A DNA stretch of 11,868 nt from UBA6176 sp041688515. GTDB taxonomy: Bacteria; Verrucomicrobiota; Verrucomicrobiia; Limisphaerales; UBA9464. Location of the stretch: assembly GCA_041688515.1 (NCBI GenBank), contig JBDNHZ010000519.1:1-11868 (forward strand), in the 5' to 3' direction. Numbering within the stretch: the first letter of the stretch is position 1; each line of letters begins with the position of its first letter. Positions 7,098-11,868 of the stretch are shown here, one piece after another. Both the position numbers and the translations under genes were made by a program. The notes under the pieces are model-generated. The model had not been told where the DNA came from, ran no database searches, and worked only from the letters and a program-made list of their open reading frames with translations.

Positions 7098-10000
7098 ATG
7101 AATTCCATGCACAGATGCTGGGCCGGCCTTTCGATGCTCGGGCTGGTCGTCTCGACGGCAATGGCCGCACCCGTTGAGTTCCACAAGGGCGAGAAGATCG
7201 CGCTCGTCGGTGGAGCCCTCGCCGAGCGGATGAATCTCTACGGTCATTTCGAGACCCTTCTGCACACCCGGCTCTTCGATCGGGAACTCGTCGTCCGCAA
7301 TTTCGGCTGGCCAGGCGACGAGGTCGGCCGTCGTCAGCGGCCCAACGATTACACCAAGATCGATGACCCGATGCGGGTGTTCGCACCCGAGACCTTCCTG
7401 TGTTTCTTCGGCTACAACGAGTCCTTTGCCGGTCCAGCCGGGTTGGCCAAGTTCCGCGAGGACTACGCCGCGTTCATTGAGGCCTACGCCTCGAAGTACG
7501 GTCCCGACGGCAAAGCCCGGTTCATCCTTGTCTCGCCGGTCGCCTATGAGGATGCCAATGACCGGCTGCGTCCGGACGGAACGACCGAGAACGAGCATCT
7601 CCGGCGCTACACCGACGCCGTCAAACGGGTCGCCGAAGAGAAGGGATTGGTCTTCGTCGATCTGTTCACTTCGACCCTCCCGATCTTCGCCCGTGAGAAG
7701 GGACTCCAGTTCACCGTCAACGGTGCGCACCTGAACGAGGCCGGGGATCGTGAGGTGGCGCGGATTCTGGATGCGGGGCTCTTCGGAACCGGTCATTCAA
7801 CCAAGCTGGCCGTGCAGGATCTGCAACGGCTCCGCGAGGGGGTGAACGACAAGTCCTGGGTTCATCAGCAGGACTATCGGATGCTCAATGGCTGGTACGT
7901 CTACGGCGGACGCCGGACGTGGGACACCGAGACCTTCCCGCTGGAGTACGCCAAGATCCGCAAGATGACCCAGACCCGCGACCATCTGATCTGGGAGATG
8001 GCGCAGGGAGTCAATGAACGCGTCACGCCCGATGACTCCCAGACCGGTGCCCTCGTCACGCCCAAGACCCGGTTCGGCGTTCCCCAGCAGTCCTACTCCG
8101 AGCCCAAGGACCTCAAGTACGTCGGCGGCGAGGAGGCGATCCAGCTCATGGACGTTGCCGAGGGCTACGCCGTGAAGCTGTTCGCTTCCGAGGAGATGTT
8201 TCCAGAACTGGCCAAGCCAGTGCAGATGAACTTCGATTCCCGCGGACGCCTGTGGGTTGCCTGCATGCCCACCTATCCGCAGTGGAAGCCGGGCGATTCC
8301 CGTCCCAACGACCGGATCCTCATCCTCGAGGACAAGGACGGCGACGGTCGGGCCGATACCTGCAAGGTGTTCTATGACCAGTTGCATTGCCCGACCGGAT
8401 TCGAGTTCGTCGACGGCGGCGTTCTGGTCATCAACCAACCGCGACTGATCTTCCTCAAGGACACCGACGGCGACGACAAGGCCGACCAGGTCACCTCGCT
8501 CTACGACGGTTGGGCCAGCGACGATACCCATCACACCATGGGTGCCTTCGAGTGGTCGCCCACCGGTCGCCTCCATGGCCTGGAAGGCGTGTCGATGTCG
8601 ACCTCGCTGGAAACGCCGTACGGCGCATTCCGCAATTCCAACACGCCCGGGGCCTACGTGGTCGACCCGCGCACCCTGGAAGTCCGGCACTTCATCACGC
8701 CCGGCTACGGCAATCCCTGGTGTTACGTTTACAACTTCTGGGGTCAGGGAATCTGCGGCGACGGGACCACCGCCCAGATGCACTGGGATTCACCTCTCAG
8801 CGGCGCCCAGAAGGGGCAGCGCAAGGGGCTGAACGCCGTCTTCAACAACGAAGGAATGCGTCCCGCGCTCGGTTCGGAGTTCCTCTACTCGCGTCATCTT
8901 CCCGACGAGGTTCAGGGTCAGTTCGTTTACGGATGCGTCATCAATATGAATGGCATCCCGCGCTTCGAGATCCGCGATGATGGCGCCGGCTATACCGGCA
9001 AACGCCAGCCGAACCTCCTCAATTCCAGCGACCGCAACTTCCGCCCCGGCGAGACCCAGATCGGGCCCGATGGTGCCATCTGGTTCCTCGACTGGCACAA
9101 CCCGCTCATCGGGCACATGCAGTATTCCCAGCGCGATCCGAACCGCGACAAGGTGCACGGCCGACTCTACCGGCTTTACGCGAAGAACCGGCCTCTCCTC
9201 AAGCCGGTGCTCCAGGCCGGCAAATCGGTCAATGAACTGCTCGACCAGTTGAAGGAGTATGAACCCCGCACGCGCTATCGCGCCCGCCGGGAATTGCGCG
9301 ATCGTCCTGCGTCCGAGGTGTTGCCCGCCGTGAAACGCTGGGTGGCTTCCCTGGATGCCGCCGACAAGTGGCATGACCTGCATCTGCTCGAAGCCCTCTA
9401 CGTCCAGGCCGGTCACCGCGCCGTCGATCGTTCCCACCTTGAACGCGTCCTGAAGGCTTCCACCCGCGACGCCCGTGCCATGGCCGTCCACGTCCTGTCC
9501 GAAGAATGGAACCGCCTCGGCCAGCCCATGGATCTCCTCCGCGCTGCGACCGCCGATCCGGATGGCCGCGTCCGACTGGAGGCCGTCCGTGCCCTGAGCT
9601 TCGTCGACTCAACCGCCGCCGCCGAGGCGGCCGTCGAGATCACGAAACAGCCGATGGATTATTGGACCGAGTACACCCTCCAACACACGCTCGCAGCCCT
9701 CGAACCCCGGTGGAAACCCGCGCTGGAGAAGGGTGAGTTCGCCCGGGAGAATCAGGCCGGACGCGAATTCGCCGAAGCTTTCGCCAAGGGGAACCCGGCT
9801 ATGAGCGTGGTCCGCGGACAACTGGGCAAGCTGGTGGCCAACGACGGTCTTTCCGATGCCGACCGCACCAAGTTGATCGGATCGATCTCGAAGGTGAGGG
9901 GACGCCCGCGCGAGGGGCGCTTCGTCTTCGAACGCGTGTGTACGTCCTGTCACAAGGTCCAGAACTTCGGGATCAATTATGGCCCCGAACTCTCCGAGGT

Positions 10001-10307
10001 CTCGAAGCGTCTCAGCCGCGAGAAGCTCATTGAATCGATCCTCTATCCCAACCTCGAGGTCGCACCCGAATGGCTCACCACCAACCTCACCACCAAGGAC
10101 GGACAGGAACTGACGGGAGTTGTCGGGGCCGAGGATGATCAGGTGGTGACTCTCAAGCTGGGGGGGGATCAGGTGCAGAAAGTGGCCAAGTCCAATATCG
10201 CGCAGCGCGAGACTCTCAAGGTCTCCAACATGCCCGAGGGATTGGCCGCCGGTCTGGCTGCCCAGGAATTCCTCGATCTGGTCGAGTTCCTGGCGTCGCT
10301 GAAGTGA
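7098..10307 (+). CDS. PVC-type heme-binding CxxCH protein: pseudo-SGNH domain + beta-propeller + HEAT-like repeats + cytochrome c
   Basis: This is 1069 aa and exported: the N-terminus MNSMHRC, a hydrophobic run and A-M-A form a Sec signal peptide of about 22 residues. The frame stays open upstream through the tRNA and repeats, so ATG 7098 (or 7107) is chosen for the signal peptide; no clear Shine-Dalgarno is visible. Residues about 25-231 form an SGNH/GDSL-hydrolase-like fold, but the block I nucleophile position reads GGAL (38-41) instead of GDSL and the last block reads NGAH (208-211) instead of DxxH, while N107 in GYNES is kept. Residues about 348-700 match the PVC 'membrane-bound dehydrogenase' propeller (TIGR02604-like) with two Asp-rich loops, DKDGDGRAD (412-420) and DTDGDDKAD (455-463). 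About 711-841 are HEAT-like helical repeats. The C-terminal cytochrome domain (TIGR02603-like) has CTSCH at 948-952 and a likely axial Met in SNMPEGL (M1045). The expected role is periplasmic electron transfer coupled to oxidation of an unknown, perhaps sugar-derived, substrate; this is inference from the family. Confidence 0.93.
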   Translation: MNSMHRCWAGLSMLGLVVSTAMAAPVEFHKGEKIALVGGALAERMNLYGHFETLLHTRLFDRELVVRNFGWPGDEVGRRQRPNDYTKIDDPMRVFAPETFLCFFGYNESFAGPAGLAKFREDYAAFIEAYASKYGPDGKARFILVSPVAYEDANDRLRPDGTTENEHLRRYTDAVKRVAEEKGLVFVDLFTSTLPIFAREKGLQFTVNGAHLNEAGDREVARILDAGLFGTGHSTKLAVQDLQRLREGVNDKSWVHQQDYRMLNGWYVYGGRRTWDTETFPLEYAKIRKMTQTRDHLIWEMAQGVNERVTPDDSQTGALVTPKTRFGVPQQSYSEPKDLKYVGGEEAIQLMDVAEGYAVKLFASEEMFPELAKPVQMNFDSRGRLWVACMPTYPQWKPGDSRPNDRILILEDKDGDGRADTCKVFYDQLHCPTGFEFVDGGVLVINQPRLIFLKDTDGDDKADQVTSLYDGWASDDTHHTMGAFEWSPTGRLHGLEGVSMSTSLETPYGAFRNSNTPGAYVVDPRTLEVRHFITPGYGNPWCYVYNFWGQGICGDGTTAQMHWDSPLSGAQKGQRKGLNAVFNNEGMRPALGSEFLYSRHLPDEVQGQFVYGCVINMNGIPRFEIRDDGAGYTGKRQPNLLNSSDRNFRPGETQIGPDGAIWFLDWHNPLIGHMQYSQRDPNRDKVHGRLYRLYAKNRPLLKPVLQAGKSVNELLDQLKEYEPRTRYRARRELRDRPASEVLPAVKRWVASLDAADKWHDLHLLEALYVQAGHRAVDRSHLERVLKASTRDARAMAVHVLSEEWNRLGQPMDLLRAATADPDGRVRLEAVRALSFVDSTAAAEAAVEITKQPMDYWTEYTLQHTLAALEPRWKPALEKGEFARENQAGREFAEAFAKGNPAMSVVRGQLGKLVANDGLSDADRTKLIGSISKVRGRPREGRFVFERVCTSCHKVQNFGINYGPELSEVSKRLSREKLIESILYPNLEVAPEWLTTNLTTKDGQELTGVVGAEDDQVVTLKLGGDQVQKVAKSNIAQRETLKVSNMPEGLAAGLAAQEFLDLVEFLASLK

Positions 10308-10349
10308 GGCGATGGCCGCAGATCGAACCTGCCGCGGCACTTCATCGGG

Positions 10350-10389
10350 TTCGGAGTCCTTGCCGTGTCCATGCGGTAACGACTCCGGA
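10350..10389 (+). terminator. Strong stem-loop after the CxxCH gene, possible terminator
   Basis: A 40-nt hairpin starts 42 nt after the stop codon at 10307. The lower stem TTCGGAGTC pairs with GACTCCGGA (9 bp, one G-U). A C/C mismatch follows, then an upper stem of 7 bp (TTGCCGT with GCGGTAA, two G-U) closes a 6-nt loop GTCCAT. No U-tract follows, so it is not a canonical intrinsic terminator. It could stabilise the 3' end or act as a structured RNA element. Confidence 0.45.
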
Positions 10390-10513
10390 ATTCGTGTCAC
10401 GCGAAGCTGCGAAGCGCGGCCGCGGAATGCGTTTTGCACGCGGGTGATCCGCACTCACCGGACCCACGGAGACGCCTTTTCGCTTCCGGATGGGGAGTCC
10501 TTCTTCGTGCCTT

Positions 10514-10527
10514 CGCGCCTTGGCGCG
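10514..10527 (-). terminator. Short GC hairpin downstream of the small membrane gene
   Basis: CGCGCC-TT-GGCGCG is a perfect inverted repeat lying 9 nt beyond the stop codon of the minus-strand gene ending at 10537. Read as RNA it would form at least 5 bp with a CAAG loop. No U-run follows on the minus strand, so a terminator role is only a guess from position. Confidence 0.22.
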
Positions 10528-10536
10528 TTCCGTGCC

Positions 10537-10797
10537 CTATCGACTGGCCTGAATCCGGGCCTGAACCGCCTTCACGATTTCCGGCCACAGCCCCAGCGCG
10601 ACCACTCCTACCCAGATCAGAGTCAGGATCACCGCCCAGGCGATGATCGCCCGGAAGTAGTTCTTCCGCGTCTCGTTGTCCCCTGCAAAGGCCCAGTACA
10701 CGACCATGATCACTCCGATGCACGGCAACGTCGTGACGAACAGGGCGAACATCCAGAACCAGACGGAGTCGGTATTGGAACTCTTGGGATTGGCCAT
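10537..10797 (-). CDS. Small two-helix inner-membrane protein, function unknown
   Basis: This encodes 86 aa beginning MANPKSSNTDSVWFW. Two hydrophobic segments, at about residues 14-37 and 51-70, are long enough to span the membrane. They are joined by a polar loop containing AGDNETRKNYFRA. The composition (short polar N-terminus, two helices, a charged loop with Asn/Arg/Lys, a basic tail ending VQARIQASR) is typical of small PVC membrane proteins whose role is not known. The ATG at 10797 has no obvious Shine-Dalgarno. The opposite strand is also open but gives protein without recognisable character, so this strand is preferred. It is divergent from the regulator at 10899, which may control it. 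Confidence 0.85.
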   Translation of the reverse strand: MANPKSSNTDSVWFWMFALFVTTLPCIGVIMVVYWAFAGDNETRKNYFRAIIAWAVILTLIWVGVVALGLWPEIVKAVQARIQASR

Positions 10798-10830
10798 GGA
10801 ATGCGTGATTCAATCGTTTCGACCCGACTT

Positions 10831-10843
10831 CTCAGTGACTGAG
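10831..10843. promoter_or_regulatory. Perfect 13-nt dyad in the divergent control region, candidate operator
   Basis: CTCAGT-G-ACTGAG is a perfect inverted repeat with a one-base centre. It lies inside the 101 bp between the small membrane gene (start 10797) and the winged-helix regulator (start 10899). ArsR/MarR-type regulators commonly bind short dyads in their own promoter, so this is a reasonable binding site for the adjacent protein. A weaker CGGG-TTCAAG-CCCG repeat follows at 10849-10862. I could not identify convincing -35/-10 boxes for either gene. Confidence 0.38.
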
Positions 10844-10898
10844 GCCTTCGGGTTCAAGCCCGGTTTGCGGGTTCTGCTTCCACTCGCCAGTTTCCCGC

Positions 10899-11489
10899 AT
10901 GGCAACCCAGACGCCGTTACGGCCCACGCTTTGGCGAACCTGTCGTATCCTCGCCAACCGATCCCGGCTCCGTGCATTGGCCCTTCTTCTGCACGCGGCT
11001 CCCTCGACCGTGACCGAAGTCGCCCGACGACCCCCCACAACCCCCCCGCTCGCCAGTCAGTCCCTACGGGCGCTGGAATCAAGGGGGCTCTTGAAGGTGA
11101 AACGCCGGGGTCGCTCCGTGGAGTACTCCCCAGCCGAGGATCCCAAAGGATTCGCGGGTGATCTTCTGCCCGCCCTCCGAAAAGAACTCACCGAGGACGA
11201 AGGTTCGGTCCGGGACGCCTTCAGAATCCTCACCGCCTTTACCCATCCGAGACGGATCCTGCTCTATCGAGCCGTGCCACCGGCCGGCATTCGATTCGAG
11301 GCTCTCGCCCAGAGGGTTCCCTTCGACCGGCAATCCCTCCGCCGCCACTTGCGCAAGCTTCTCGCCCGACAACTCCTGATTCAAACCGCCGATGGATGCA
11401 TCCACACGGCCCGCCCTGCCGCGGCGCTCCCCATGGCCCTCGCGCGGGCGGTTGGCGGGGATGCGCCCGGTCGGGGTGAAGCCGGGTGA
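10899..11489 (+). CDS. Transcriptional regulator with two tandem winged helix-turn-helix domains (ArsR-like)
   Basis: This encodes 196 aa with no signal peptide, so it should be cytoplasmic. Residues about 12-80 follow the ArsR pattern: LANRSRLRALALLL (helix 1), TVTEVAR (helix 2), PLASQSLRALESRGLL (recognition helix), then the wing KVKRRGRSVEYSP. Residues about 103-184 repeat the plan: RILTAFTHPRRILLYRAV, RFEALAQRV, RQSLRRHLRKLLARQLL, then a wing with ADGCIHTA. Most ArsR proteins have one such domain of about 100 aa, so this is a tandem double version that could bind DNA as a monomer or bind longer sites. The usual metal-sensing CxC motif is absent (one Cys at about residue 15 and one in the second wing), so the ligand is unknown. 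It is divergent from the small membrane gene with a palindrome between them; autoregulation is inferred. Confidence 0.85.
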   Translation: MATQTPLRPTLWRTCRILANRSRLRALALLLHAAPSTVTEVARRPPTTPPLASQSLRALESRGLLKVKRRGRSVEYSPAEDPKGFAGDLLPALRKELTEDEGSVRDAFRILTAFTHPRRILLYRAVPPAGIRFEALAQRVPFDRQSLRRHLRKLLARQLLIQTADGCIHTARPAAALPMALARAVGGDAPGRGEAG

Positions 11490-11517
11490 AGAGTGGATCC
11501 GAGGCGATGTCCGAGCC

Positions 11518-11561
11518 GTGTCGCTCCGGATCCGGAGACCGCGGACACGTCCCTTCGGGAC
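11518..11561. repeat. Two stacked inverted repeats after the regulator gene
   Basis: GTGTC (11518-11522) pairs with GACAC (11544-11548) and encloses the perfect 14-nt palindrome CTCCGGATCCGGAG (11524-11537). Directly adjacent, GTCCC-TTC-GGGAC (11549-11561) forms a second hairpin, and this runs straight into the 24-nt palindrome at 11562. The stack starts 28 nt after the regulator's stop codon. It may end transcription or be part of the repeat element. No T-run is present. Confidence 0.5.
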
Positions 11562-11602
11562 GATCACACTTTGCAAAGTGTGATCCAGCCTTCGATGGGC
11601 TA
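11561..11602. repeat. Palindromic repeat module, copy 1
   Basis: A perfect 24-nt palindrome (11562-11585), whose half-site is GATCACACTTTG, is followed by CAGCCTTCGATGGGCTA. In this tail AGCC and GGCT can form a second small hairpin. The same 42-nt module recurs at 11826-11867 with a single base change (A/G at the tenth base of the tail). High conservation without coding sense points to a repeated genomic element of REP type. Confidence 0.85.
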
Positions 11603-11825
11603 GGCCGTGGGTGCCGTGGCGGGTCGACGGGTGTTCGAGCGGTGCCGTGCAACGACCCCGAGGCCCACATTCGTCGGTTGGAAGGAGCGGGCGGACGAAA
11701 CGGCCCCTGGGGCGTCGCGAGCGGTGGCGAGGGGGTGCGCGAGGGGGTGCGCGAGGCGCGGAGGACGGTGCGGAGGACGGTGTGAAATGGGGGGCGAAAG
11801 TAGGGCGGCGGTGGCTGCGCTCGCG
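11603..11825. other. Non-coding spacer between two palindromic modules
   Basis: There are 223 bp between the two 42-nt modules. I see no credible gene: the open frames here are low-complexity Gly/Arg/Ala strings that read through the palindrome. The right half contains 12-nt tandem repeats. Spacer plus one module gives a 265-bp period, so this could be one unit of a longer array continuing beyond the window, or a small non-autonomous element bounded by the modules. Confidence 0.5.
11729..11783. repeat. GC-rich 12-nt tandem repeats
   Basis: GAGGGGGTGCGC occurs twice head to tail (11729-11752). After the 7-nt GAGGCGC, GGAGGACGGTGC and GGAGGACGGTGT follow (11760-11783). All units are 12 nt long and purine/G-rich on the plus strand, with runs of five G. 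Slippage during replication is the simplest origin. Confidence 0.75.
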
Positions 11826-11867
11826 CGATCACACTTTGCAAAGTGTGATCCAGCCTTCGGTGGGCTA
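11826..11867. repeat. Palindromic repeat module, copy 2
   Basis: This is the second copy of the 42-nt module, with the palindrome at 11827-11850 and the tail CAGCCTTCGGTGGGCTA at 11851-11867. It differs from copy 1 by one base in the tail and is in the same orientation. The window ends one base later, so it cannot be seen whether further copies follow. Confidence 0.85.
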
Positions 11868-11868
11868 A

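Noticed and set aside
10312..10842. 176-codon plus-strand open frame
   Set aside because: It lies opposite the two-helix membrane protein and has no domain character; the membrane protein on the minus strand is far more convincing.
10849..10900. Possible tRNA T-arm-like segment (GGGTTCAAGCCC followed by CACTCGCCA)
   Set aside because: The stem does not pair with a 7-nt loop, and no acceptor, D or anticodon arm can be found around it.
11561..11867. CRISPR array
   Set aside because: Only two repeat copies are seen, the 223-bp spacing is far too long for a spacer, and no cas gene is present.
11611..11868. Plus-strand open frame running off the window end
   Set aside because: The translation is low-complexity Gly/Arg/Ala and reads through the second palindromic module, so it is not a credible gene.

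Overview
The window reads as chromosomal DNA from a high-GC member of the PVC superphylum, most likely Verrucomicrobiota. The main evidence is the gene at 7098-10307, a fusion of an SGNH-like domain, a 'membrane-bound dehydrogenase' beta-propeller, HEAT-like repeats and a CxxCH cytochrome domain. This is the Pirellula/Verrucomicrobium-type architecture (TIGR02604 plus TIGR02603). The abundant GC-rich palindromic intergenic repeats and weak Shine-Dalgarno signals agree with it. The assignment comes from protein pattern recognition, not from a database search.

Layout. Positions 1-181 are non-coding, with a 22-nt imperfect palindrome at the very edge. Positions 182-6628 (+) hold one giant exported protein of 2148 aa with alpha-helical repeats and alpha-2-macroglobulin-like (MG-type) beta domains but no thioester motif; its function is unknown. 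Positions 6629-7097 form a composite intergenic region: the last 36 codons of a PIN-domain gene on the minus strand (6635-6745), abutting a complete tRNA-Leu(UAG) with encoded CCA (6747-6830, minus), the likely tRNA promoter (6853-6881), and a compound direct/inverted repeat (6907-7033). Positions 7098-10307 (+) hold the PVC-type heme-binding CxxCH protein, followed by a strong hairpin (10350-10389). Positions 10537-10797 (-) encode an 86-aa two-helix membrane protein. It is divergent, across 101 bp carrying a perfect 13-nt dyad, from a transcription factor with two winged-helix domains at 10899-11489 (+). Positions 11490-11868 are non-coding and full of repeats: stacked inverted repeats, two nearly identical 42-nt modules built on a perfect 24-nt palindrome 265 bp apart, and GC-rich 12-nt tandem repeats between them.

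How it fits together. The genes do not form one operon. The two long plus-strand genes are separated by a tRNA on the opposite strand, so each probably has its own transcription. Both encode exported proteins. The small membrane protein and the double winged-helix regulator share a divergent control region and may be linked. No complete novel system is evident. The most distinctive signals are the PIN remnant ending exactly at the tRNA 3' end, the palindromic repeat modules at the right edge, and the giant uncharacterised secreted protein.
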